NCBI GenBank assembly: GCA_016872875.1
Contig: VGYW01000160.1
Span: 1 to 17,355 of the forward strand
From: Planctomycetota bacterium
GTDB lineage: Bacteria > Planctomycetota > PUPC01 > DSUN01
DNA length: 17,355 bases
Direction: 5' to 3'
A program made the translations under genes and the position numbers. The number at the start of each line of letters is the position of its first letter. The first letter of the stretch is position 1. Of this stretch, positions 1 through 6,469 are shown in pieces. The notes beneath the pieces were generated by a model. The model ran no database searches, was not told where the DNA came from, and saw nothing but the letters and a program-made list of their open reading frames with translations.

Positions 1-340
1 GCCCCCTTCGGGGGCTTGGATGGGGGGGACGCGCGATCCCAGGGCTCCCTTCGGTCGCCCTGGGCTACGGCTGGGTCGCCCGCGTCGGCGGGCTACAAGG
101 CCCCGAGATGTGGGCAAAGATCAGGGCGAAGCCCTGGGAATCGGAGATGGCCCCGGCGCAGCCCTGTAGGGGCGTACTAGCCACCCACGGGAGGCGATGG
201 CGTCCCGTGCCCTGTAGTACGCCCCTTCAGGGCTGACCGCCGCACGGCCCTGCTTCCCAGGGCTTCGCCCTGGGCTGATATAGTACGCCCCTGTCGGGGC
301 TGCCAAGGAATCCACCAGAACTCGGGGCCATAGCGGCCGT
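1..340. repeat. Gene-free leader packed with palindromic repeats
   Basis: I see no credible gene here. The stretch holds several short perfect hairpins: 1-15 (GCCCCC/GGGGGC around TTC), 38-64 (arms CCCAGGGC/GCCCTGGG), 78-93 (arms GCCCGC/GCGGGC) and 256-274 (arms CCCAGGGC/GCCCTGGG). The 12-mer TAGTACGCCCCT occurs at 215-226 and 281-292, and inverted at 168-179. Positions 105-139 carry one copy of an element that recurs twice near 9.4-9.6 kb. This is typical of intergenic palindromic repeat families in planctomycete-like genomes. Minus-strand reading frames through it have repetitive R/H/V-rich translations and are not convincing genes. Confidence 0.8.
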
Positions 341-349
341 AGCCAGCCT

Positions 350-378
350 TTGACACACCTCTCCCTCCTTGCTACACT
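350..378 (+). promoter_or_regulatory. Sigma70-type promoter of the Gfo/Idh/MocA gene
   Basis: A perfect -35 box TTGACA (350-355) is followed by a 17-nt spacer and a -10 box TACACT (373-378, 4 of 6 consensus). Transcription would begin near 385, leaving about 42 nt of leader before the ATG at 427. The Shine-Dalgarno AGGAG lies at 413-417. The spacing is ideal and the next gene reads in the same direction. Confidence 0.65.
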
Positions 379-426
379 CCCAGGCATTGACTGGTCTCTC
401 CCGTTCGTTTTCAGGAGCGTTTCGGC

Positions 427-1491
427 ATGCGCAATGGCAAGGTGGGGTTCGCAGTGGTGGGCTGTGGGGTCATTGGGCCGTGGCACGCGAAGGCGGTGTC
501 GCTCGCGCCGCAGTGCGAGCTGATCGCCCTGTGCGACATCGAGGTGGCGAAGGCGCAGAAGCTCGCCGCCGAATACGGCAACGTGCCCTGCTACGCCAAC
601 CACCGCAAGATGCTGAAGAACGAGCCTGACGTTGACTGCGTGTGCGCGTGCGTGCCGAGCGGGCTCCACTGGCGGATCGCGGTGGACGCGGCGAAGGCGG
701 GCCGCAGCGTCCTGAGCGAGAAGCCGCTCGACATCACGCTCCGCACGATGGACAAGATGATCGAGACGTGCCGGGAGTGGAAGGTGAAGCTCGGCTGCAT
801 CTTCCAGCGCCGCACCACCGCCATGACCAGGGCCGCGCGGCAGATCGTCCAGGAGGGCCGCCTCGGCAAGCTCGTGCTCGCCGACTGCTATATGAAGTAC
901 TACCGCTCGCCCGCCTACTACAAGAGCGCGGGCTGGCGCGGAACTTGGGAGCTCGACGGCGGCGGCGCGCTCATGAACCAGGGCGTCCACGGCACAGACC
1001 AGCTTCTCCACGTCGTGGGCGGCGTCGAGTGCGTGACCGCCCACGCCGCCCCGCTCGTCCGCGAAATCCCCGTCGAGGACACCGCGGTCGCCATCCTGCG
1101 CTTCAGGAACGGCGCCTTCGGCGTCATCGAGGGCACCACCTCGGTCACGCCCGGAATGTCCACCCGCACCAAGCTCCACGGCGAGAACGGCACGCTGGTC
1201 TTCGACGACAACGGCCTCGTGAAGTACGCCCTTGCCGAGGAGGAGGCGGGGATTGCCAAAGACGTCGAGCTGAAGATACAGGAGGCCGAGCCGCCGAAGA
1301 GCGCGGCCTCCGACCCCAAGGCCCTGAGCGTGATGGGCCATCTGGTTCAGATCATGGACATGGCGGACGCCATCACAGGCGACCGCGAGCCGATGGTTCC
1401 CGGCGAGGACGCCCGCAAGGCCGTGGAGCTGATCCTGGCCATCTACAAGTCGTCCCGCACGGGGAAGACCGTCAAGCTGCCGCTGCGATGA
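427..1491 (+). CDS. Gfo/Idh/MocA-family NAD(P)-dependent oxidoreductase
   Basis: This predicted cytoplasmic dehydrogenase of 354 residues is a normal length for the family, which oxidises or reduces hydroxyl groups of sugars, inositols and their derivatives with NAD(P). The N-terminal Rossmann fold shows the dinucleotide-binding glycine motif GCGVIG (residues 12-17) and an acidic stretch CDIE (36-39) at the end of beta-2, which favours NAD. The family EKP signature is at 98-100, with K99 the usual catalytic lysine. The C-terminal domain carries the substrate-side motif GGGALMNQGVHGTD (178-191), where H188 sits at the expected catalytic position. The start is supported by AGGAG nine bases upstream and by a promoter at 350-378. 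No signal peptide or Tat motif is present, unlike many planctomycete paralogues. The substrate cannot be told from sequence. The nearby sugar kinase and isomerase-like gene suggest a sugar or uronate derivative. Confidence 0.93.
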   Translation: MRNGKVGFAVVGCGVIGPWHAKAVSLAPQCELIALCDIEVAKAQKLAAEYGNVPCYANHRKMLKNEPDVDCVCACVPSGLHWRIAVDAAKAGRSVLSEKPLDITLRTMDKMIETCREWKVKLGCIFQRRTTAMTRAARQIVQEGRLGKLVLADCYMKYYRSPAYYKSAGWRGTWELDGGGALMNQGVHGTDQLLHVVGGVECVTAHAAPLVREIPVEDTAVAILRFRNGAFGVIEGTTSVTPGMSTRTKLHGENGTLVFDDNGLVKYALAEEEAGIAKDVELKIQEAEPPKSAASDPKALSVMGHLVQIMDMADAITGDREPMVPGEDARKAVELILAIYKSSRTGKTVKLPLR

Positions 1492-1518
1492 GGTAGGCGG
1501 GCCGCTGCCGCCTCTCCT

Positions 1519-1669
1519 CGTTCCCACGCTCCGCGTGGGAACGCAGGCCTTCGCCGCTCCGCGGCGGCGGACGCGGAGCGTCCGAGTGCTCCCGTTCCCA
1601 CGCAGAGCGTGGGAACGAGATGGGTGGCGCTGGCGCATCTTCCTCGTTCCCACGCTCCGCGTGGGAACG
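1519..1669. repeat. Three copies of a 25-bp palindromic repeat (GTTCCCACGC type)
   Basis: Three 25-bp hairpins occur at 1519-1543, 1593-1617 and 1645-1669. Each has perfect 11-bp arms, CGTTCCCACGC and GCGTGGGAACG. The 3-nt loop is TCC in copies one and three and AGA in copy two. Copies two and three are followed by the same AGATGGGTG extension. Smaller GC-rich palindromes lie between them (about 1552-1582). They begin just after the oxidoreductase stop codon, so transcribed copies could act in termination or RNA stability. No T-tract follows. They look like a REP-like dispersed family. Confidence 0.85.
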
Positions 1670-1702
1670 AGATGGGTGCCGCTGCGATGAGGAGGAATGA
1701 GC

Positions 1703-1982
1703 ATGTTGGCGAGACGCCCCGGAATCGTGTTGGTCCTGCTCCCTTGCGCGTCGGCTCACGCCCTCCTGCGCGGCCAGTTCCGCTCCGTCGAGGCGATCGC
1801 GGCGGCGGAGAACCTGTGAGGGCAAGAGCGTGAAGGAGCAGGTGGCCGCCATCCTGGCCGCGCGGCGGCAGGAGGCCCAGAGGGAGCTGCGACGGCTGAC
1901 GGAGGAGAACCAGCTTCTCGAAGCCGTCCTGTCGGAGAAGAAGCCAGCGGCCAACGCGCCCCAGACACCGCCGAACAAGTGA
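1703..1982 (+). pseudogene. Small secreted coiled-coil protein interrupted by a frameshift
   Basis: A strong Shine-Dalgarno (GAGGAGGA, 1689-1696) precedes an ATG at 1703. The frame encodes a signal-peptide-like segment (MLARRPGIVLVLLPCASAHA) and stops at TGA 1817-1819 after 38 residues. The +1 frame then runs open to TGA 1980-1982. It encodes a charged, heptad-like coiled coil (EAQRELRRLTEENQLLEAVL) and a polar P/A/N tail. Both halves have strongly GC-biased third codon positions, as real genes here do. The simplest reading is one gene of about 92 codons broken by a one-base indel or an assembly error. The switch falls at CTG-TGA, so +1 recoding is possible but less likely. No family is recognised. 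The gene lies inside a repeat-rich stretch. Confidence 0.5.
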
Positions 1983-1992
1983 GTGGAGAGGA

Positions 1993-2200
1993 CCCGCAGT
2001 CCCGTAGGGACGGGAGTGGATGGCCGGCGGCTTCAGCCGCCGGATCGAGGCGCACCCAAGGCGCAGTCCCGAAGGGACGGCAGAACCCCGTGGCTGGGCG
2101 GTCCGTGCCCCTTCTGCCGTCCCTTCGGGACTGCGCCGGTTCTTGCTCCCGAGCCCGGCGGCTGAAGCCGCCGGCAACCCACTACGCTCCCTTCGGGAGC
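1993..2200. repeat. Composite inverted repeat made of smaller palindromes
   Basis: A 20-bp palindrome (CCGGCGG...CCGCCGG) occurs at 2024-2043, with a near-identical inverted partner at 2155-2174. Between them lies a second perfect inverted pair, 23 bp each, at 2061-2083 and 2114-2136. Each of those is itself a hairpin around TCCC-GAA-GGGA. The whole 2024-2174 block could fold as one large hairpin or as a string of four small ones. Related small palindromes sit at about 1998-2013 and 2186-2200. No coding signal competes here. Confidence 0.8.
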
Positions 2201-2270
2201 AAGACGCCGAGGCGTCCGCTGCTGGGGCCCCTCGTTTGTCGGGCCGCTTACTGAGAAACGGGCCGAGTTT

Positions 2271-2323
2271 GTAGTGCGGGCTTTAGCCCGTGGGGAGCGG
2301 AGACGGCCTGAAGGGCGCACTAC
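2271..2323. repeat. GTAGTGCG...CGCACTAC inverted repeat before the hydrolase-like gene
   Basis: Arms of 8 bp (2271-2278 and 2316-2323) enclose an inner palindrome, GGGCTTTAGCCC. This resembles a widespread intergenic repeat type. It matters for annotation because a GTG inside the left arm (2274) would extend the next gene upstream. The Shine-Dalgarno and signal peptide place the real start 72 bases downstream. Confidence 0.7.
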
Positions 2324-2345
2324 GAACGCTGGAAGGAGTGGGACG

Positions 2346-4916
2346 ATGAGAGGCATGGCGCAACGCGCTGGGGGGATGATGGCCGCACTGGTCTGTGCGG
2401 CGGTGGGGGCCGACTACGAGGTGCGGGTGGACCTCAGGAATGTCTCGGGGGAGGCGAAGACGAACTGGCCGGTGGTGCTGCGGGTCTACACCGTGCTCGG
2501 GAGGTGCCTGCCGCCAGGGTCGGTGAATCCCGAGGGCTTCCATGTCTATGACCCCTCGGGGCAGGAGGTGCCACACGCGCTGGAGAAGCTGCCGCCTGAT
2601 TCGCAGCCGGGGAACGATGAACTCGTCTTCGTCATCCCGACGATTGAGGCAGGCCAAACCTTATCCTATCGCATCACGAACACGGCGGCGAAGTCGGCCA
2701 AGCGGGCCGAGATTGACGTGGTGAACAGCCCGCACAATCTGATTGCGGACGGCGGCTTCGAGGCGGCGGGCCTGGGCGAGTTCAGCGCCCCCGGGCGCAA
2801 GGATGGCAAGGCCGCGCGCTCGGGCAAGGCAGCGCTCCTCGTCGCGGCGGACAACGCGGCGGTGTCCACGAGGTACGCCAAGCCGCTCGCTCTGCACAAG
2901 GGGTCGTGGTACTACCTCGGCGTCTGGTCGAAGACGGAGAACGTGGCCCGGTTCGGCTACCAGGCCAGGGGCGGGGCCTACGTGCAACTGACGGCTCCCG
3001 ACCCGAAGGACGCGAAGAAGCGGGTGCCTGCCCTTCGCGGCCAGGTGACGCCCCAGTGCAGCACGCGCGACTGGCTCAAGCTCGCCGCCGAGGGGGAGGC
3101 TACCCGGTGGGGCATGGACCGTTACGTGGCGCAGGCCGAGCACGCCGAGGCGACCCTGGAACTCGAACTGCGCCAACGGAAGCACTACTACATGGAGGAG
3201 GGGCGCACGGCCGGCTCCTGGTGGCTCGACGACCTGGTGTTGATGGAGCAGCCGGAGGTGGAAGTTCGCTTCGACCTGGCGGTCGAGCCGCTGATGAAGG
3301 AGGGCGTGTTCCTCTTCACCCGCCCGCCGCACACCTACCTGGGCAACCTCAAGGACCAGGAGCGCCCCGGCGGACAGGAATGGTGCAGCTACCCGTATCC
3401 GCACGAGCGGCTGACGGCGCTGGACAAGTTCGCCCTCAAGGGGCAGCGGGTGAGCTTCTGCGTCGGCATCTACCACACGCGGCCCATCCCCGGCGTGGTG
3501 GTTCGCGTGGCCGGAGGCGCGTTGGCCGCGGGGGAGGCCAAGCTGCCCGTCGAGCTAGTCGAGTTCCTGCCCGGTTTCGCCGGGGAGGGCACGGGGCGCT
3601 ACATGAAGCCCCTCGGCGAGGGGGGCGCCGCCGAGCCGGTCTCCCTCGCGGGCGACCTCGGCGTCCGCTACTTCTTCCTGACCTTCCTCGTGCCGCCCGA
3701 CGCCAAGGCGGGCAAGTATACGGGACAGGCGGAGATTCTCTTCGAGAAGGACAAGCTGCGCCAGGCCGTGCCCGTCACGCTCCGCGTGCAGGACATGGTT
3801 CAGCCCGTGCCGCAAGGCCCCTACGTCGGCATCATCCTCCAGGGCGGCGACCCGCCGTTCAACGACGAATCGCTCAAGGTCTACGTCCGCAGCGGGTTCA
3901 CCTCCCTCACCCGCTTCGGCGGGTTCCTGAGCTACGAGAAGGACGCGGCGGGGGCCTGGCAGGTTGACCTCGCCAAGCTGAACGAGCGGATGATGTGGCT
4001 GAAGGGCTTCGGGCTGCCCAGCGTGTGCGTGTTCAGCGACTTTGACACCGGCCCGCGTTGGAACGGCGGCGAACTGCTGAAGCGGACCCGCCCGAAGGAC
4101 TTCAACGAGGGCAAGCGCCTCTGGGGCGAGCGCCTCAAGACCGCCGAGGCCGCCTGGAAGGCGCAGATCAAGCGCATCGAGGAGGCCCGCAAGCAGCACC
4201 CCGAGTGGCCCACCCTCATCTACATGACCTTCGACGAGCCGAACCTGGGCGGGGGCGTGAACGGCATACCCGAGCCCGCGATGGGCTGGGTCAACGAGGT
4301 CGCACCCGACGCCTTGACCACCCTCGACTGCCAGTTCGACCCATTCCCCGTGTGCATCAAGTGGTACACCGTCCCGGCCTTCGACGACCCGGCGGACTGG
4401 GCCGGCCCAGAGGTCTACAGTTGGGTGCGGAGGCAGGGCAAGCGCTTCGGCTTCTGCGGCTCGGCCCGCGAGGAGGGCGACTCCGCCCGCTACCAGGCGG
4501 GCATGCTGATGGTGGCCACAGGGGCCACCTACTTCCACGCCTGGCACCTCAGCCGGCCCGAGAAGATGGCGCAGAACATGGCCTTCGACAAGGAGAGCAA
4601 GCGCGTGCTCCGAGCCGTCTCGATGCTCAACTGGGCTGCGGGGATGAACGACCTGAAGGCCCACAGCCTGCTCCGCGCCGCGATGGCCGACGCCGCGAAG
4701 TCCTCAGATGCCGCGAAGCGGAGCGCCCTCAAGGCCGCCGAGGACTACCTGGCCGGCGTCTTCGCCATCTTCAACGGCGACCACAAGCCCACCTGGCCCA
4801 ACGAGCCATATCTGGGCACGACCACCGACTGGGGGAGCGAGGGCTTCTACGACCAGTGGCAGGAGCAGATGGCCCGCCACGCCGCCGCGCTCCTCGGCGT
4901 GAAATGGGTCGAGTGA
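2346..4916 (+). CDS. Large secreted glycoside-hydrolase-like protein with CBM4/9-like module
   Basis: The protein has 856 residues. The start is ATG 2346, preceded by AGGAG (2334-2338), and it opens with a signal peptide (residues 1-22, cleavage after AVGA). An upstream GTG at 2274 is rejected because it lies in a repeat and would bury the signal peptide. An N-terminal beta domain (23-125) is followed by a module running from NLIADGGFE (131) to WWLDDLVL (about 290-297), the usual start and end of CBM4/9-type carbohydrate-binding domains. A further beta domain precedes a probable (beta/alpha)8 barrel (about 490-850). The barrel has YMTFDEP, where D630 and E631 resemble the acidic pair at the beta-strand end in DUF4091-type hydrolase-like proteins. 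The role is probably binding or cleaving polysaccharide outside the cytoplasm. The reaction is unknown and catalysis is not certain. The gene converges on the sugar kinase. Confidence 0.72.
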   Translation: MRGMAQRAGGMMAALVCAAVGADYEVRVDLRNVSGEAKTNWPVVLRVYTVLGRCLPPGSVNPEGFHVYDPSGQEVPHALEKLPPDSQPGNDELVFVIPTIEAGQTLSYRITNTAAKSAKRAEIDVVNSPHNLIADGGFEAAGLGEFSAPGRKDGKAARSGKAALLVAADNAAVSTRYAKPLALHKGSWYYLGVWSKTENVARFGYQARGGAYVQLTAPDPKDAKKRVPALRGQVTPQCSTRDWLKLAAEGEATRWGMDRYVAQAEHAEATLELELRQRKHYYMEEGRTAGSWWLDDLVLMEQPEVEVRFDLAVEPLMKEGVFLFTRPPHTYLGNLKDQERPGGQEWCSYPYPHERLTALDKFALKGQRVSFCVGIYHTRPIPGVVVRVAGGALAAGEAKLPVELVEFLPGFAGEGTGRYMKPLGEGGAAEPVSLAGDLGVRYFFLTFLVPPDAKAGKYTGQAEILFEKDKLRQAVPVTLRVQDMVQPVPQGPYVGIILQGGDPPFNDESLKVYVRSGFTSLTRFGGFLSYEKDAAGAWQVDLAKLNERMMWLKGFGLPSVCVFSDFDTGPRWNGGELLKRTRPKDFNEGKRLWGERLKTAEAAWKAQIKRIEEARKQHPEWPTLIYMTFDEPNLGGGVNGIPEPAMGWVNEVAPDALTTLDCQFDPFPVCIKWYTVPAFDDPADWAGPEVYSWVRRQGKRFGFCGSAREEGDSARYQAGMLMVATGATYFHAWHLSRPEKMAQNMAFDKESKRVLRAVSMLNWAAGMNDLKAHSLLRAAMADAAKSSDAAKRSALKAAEDYLAGVFAIFNGDHKPTWPNEPYLGTTTDWGSEGFYDQWQEQMARHAAALLGVKWVE

Positions 4917-5024
4917 GGAGGTACACTCGGCGATGGCCTCATAGCCATTCGCCGCCAGGGCAAGCGGGGGCTGCGTTGTGGGAGAGTCTATGACTGTACT
5001 ATATGCGAAGAACGAAGCCTGCGG

Positions 5025-5176
5025 CGTCAGAGGGCCACTTTGCGCAGTTGCACCGAAGTGGCCCTCTGACGACCGCCCGGATGCCTTCCGTAAGCCATTG
5101 GAAGCACACATCTTACGGAGACCGAGAACCGTCTCCTCAGAGGGCCAGATCCCGAACACACAAAGTGGCCCTCTGA
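5025..5176. repeat. Two inverted pairs of TCAGAGGGCCACTT between convergent genes
   Basis: The first hairpin has perfect 16-bp arms (5025-5040 and 5056-5071) and a 15-nt loop. The second has 11-bp arms of the same core sequence (5137-5147 and 5166-5176). Between them lies a third inverted pair, TCCGTAAG/CTTACGGA (5087-5094 and 5112-5119). The block sits exactly between the convergent ends of the hydrolase-like gene (stop 4916) and the kinase (stop 5193). It could therefore serve both directions as a terminator or RNA-protecting structure, although no U-tract follows either stem. The remaining bases of 4917-5192 show no gene. Confidence 0.75.
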
Positions 5177-5192
5177 CCCTCTGTGTGGGGGC

Positions 5193-6281
5193 TCAGCGCC
5201 TCACGCGGCCGGAGGCGGAGCCGTGGAGGAGGGCGACGACTTCGTCGCGGGTGACGTAGTTGAAGTCGCCCTGGATGGAGTGCTTGAGGCAACTGGCGGC
5301 GACGGCGAAGCGGATGGCCACCGCGGGGTCGGCGTATTCCCTTGAGCTCAGGGCATAGAGGAGGCCGGCAGCGAAGGCGTCGCCGCCCCCCACGCGGTCC
5401 ACGATGTCACGAATCTCATACGGCTGGTAGTCGCCCGCGGCATTCAGGGGGGCGAAGAAGGCGCGGTCGGTCGCCCGCTCGAAGAGCACGCCGCCCCAGT
5501 TGTTGTGGTCGGCGGAGATGCTCTCGCGGAGCGTGATGCCGACCCGCGAGACGTTGGGGAAGCGGGCGATGATGGCGCGGGCGACGGCTTCGTATGCCCG
5601 CGCGTCTATCTTCCCCTCCTCGACTGATGTGCCCTCCGCGTGGATGCCGAGGACATCCGCCGCGTCCTCCTCGTTGCCGATCACGAGGTCCACGTGGCTG
5701 AGGATTGCGGCCATGCACTCGGCGGCGAGCTGGCTCGGCTTGGCGCCCGGCCGCCAGCGCCAGAGCTTCTTGCGGAAGTTGAGGTCGCAGGAGACATTGC
5801 ACGGGCCTTGCTTGGCCAACTGCACGAGCCTGAGGGTGGAGAGAAAGGCGTTCTCGCTGAGGGCCGGGGTGATGCCGGTCACGTGGACCCACGCGACGCC
5901 TTGGAGGGCGGCGCGGAAGTCATACTCGTCGGGCGCGGCGAGGGCGATGGCGCTCCCGTCGCGGTCGTAGAGCACGACCGAGCTGCGCTGGTTGGCGCCG
6001 GTCTCGAGGAAGTAGATGCCCAGCCTGCCCGCGTCGCGCCAGAGGATCGGGCCGGCGTCAATGCCAATGCCTCGCAGGACGCCAGCCAGGCTCTCCGCGA
6101 TGGCGTGCCTCGGCAGAGCCGTGACGTAGCGCACGTCGGCTCCGAGGAGCGCGAGCGACGCGGCGACGTTCGCCTCGCCGCCCACGAACGTGACCTCGAC
6201 CCTGCCCGGCATGGCCTGGCGGAACCTCAGCCGGCCCTCGGGCGCAACCCGCATCATAATCTCGCCGAATGTCAGGAACAT
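5193..6281 (-). CDS. PfkB-family sugar kinase, 2-keto-3-deoxygluconate kinase-like
   Basis: This ribokinase-fold kinase of 362 residues is slightly longer than typical KdgK (about 310-340). The N-terminus has GEIMMRVAPEG and the first PfkB signature FVGGEANVAASLALLG (32-47), both characteristic of 2-keto-3-deoxygluconate kinases. The CDLNFRKKLW segment (165-174) also matches the KDG-kinase subgroup. The second PfkB signature is DRVGGGDAFAAG (295-306), where D301 is the expected catalytic base and the preceding glycines form the anion hole. The enzyme would phosphorylate KDG or a similar keto-deoxy sugar acid in the cytoplasm, feeding an aldolase as in uronate or Entner-Doudoroff-type pathways. 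The promoter at 6335-6362 supports independent transcription, divergent from the isomerase-fold gene. The exact sugar specificity is inferred. Confidence 0.88.
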   Translation of the reverse strand: MFLTFGEIMMRVAPEGRLRFRQAMPGRVEVTFVGGEANVAASLALLGADVRYVTALPRHAIAESLAGVLRGIGIDAGPILWRDAGRLGIYFLETGANQRSSVVLYDRDGSAIALAAPDEYDFRAALQGVAWVHVTGITPALSENAFLSTLRLVQLAKQGPCNVSCDLNFRKKLWRWRPGAKPSQLAAECMAAILSHVDLVIGNEEDAADVLGIHAEGTSVEEGKIDARAYEAVARAIIARFPNVSRVGITLRESISADHNNWGGVLFERATDRAFFAPLNAAGDYQPYEIRDIVDRVGGGDAFAAGLLYALSSREYADPAVAIRFAVAASCLKHSIQGDFNYVTRDEVVALLHGSASGRVRR

Positions 6282-6334
6282 GGGACGTTCCCCCAGTCTC
6301 CCCCCTCAGCCTCCGCTGGCCATGCCACGGGCAT

Positions 6335-6362
6335 ATTGTAGCCGGGCAGGCAGGCTGCTCAA
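6335..6362 (-). promoter_or_regulatory. Promoter of the PfkB kinase gene
   Basis: Reading the minus strand, TTGAGC (complement of 6357-6362) is followed by a 16-nt spacer and TACAAT (complement of 6335-6340, 5 of 6 consensus). The predicted start of transcription is near 6328, about 47 nt before the kinase ATG at 6281. It lies back to back with the candidate promoter at 6385-6413, so the 188-bp divergent gap could hold shared control. Confidence 0.55.
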
Positions 6363-6384
6363 GTCGGCAGACGGAAAGCCGCGC

Positions 6385-6413
6385 TTGCAGTGGGCCGCCC
6401 TGCGGAGTATTCT
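6385..6413 (+). promoter_or_regulatory. Candidate promoter of the Tat-exported isomerase-fold gene
   Basis: TTGCAG (6385-6390), a 17-nt spacer and TATTCT (6408-6413, 4 of 6 consensus) lie 57 nt upstream of the ATG at 6470. The -35 box is weak (3 of 6), but the spacing and location fit, and other promoters in this window also keep only TTG at -35. Confidence 0.4.
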
Positions 6414-6469
6414 GCTTGCGTGGCGTGGTGCGGTGCCTCCCAGAGGAACACACGCAAGGAGAAGTTGAC

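Noticed and set aside
1519..1669. Possible CRISPR array
   Set aside because: There are only three palindromic copies, spaced 49 and 27 bases apart, with unequal and partly repeated spacers. They are strong hairpins of the dispersed-repeat type and no cas gene is present.
121..1704. A 527-codon minus-strand reading frame spanning the leader repeats and the oxidoreductase
   Set aside because: It reads through palindromic repeats and antisense to a well-supported Gfo/Idh/MocA gene. The translation shows repeated PTRSVGT-type peptides from the repeats and no domain.
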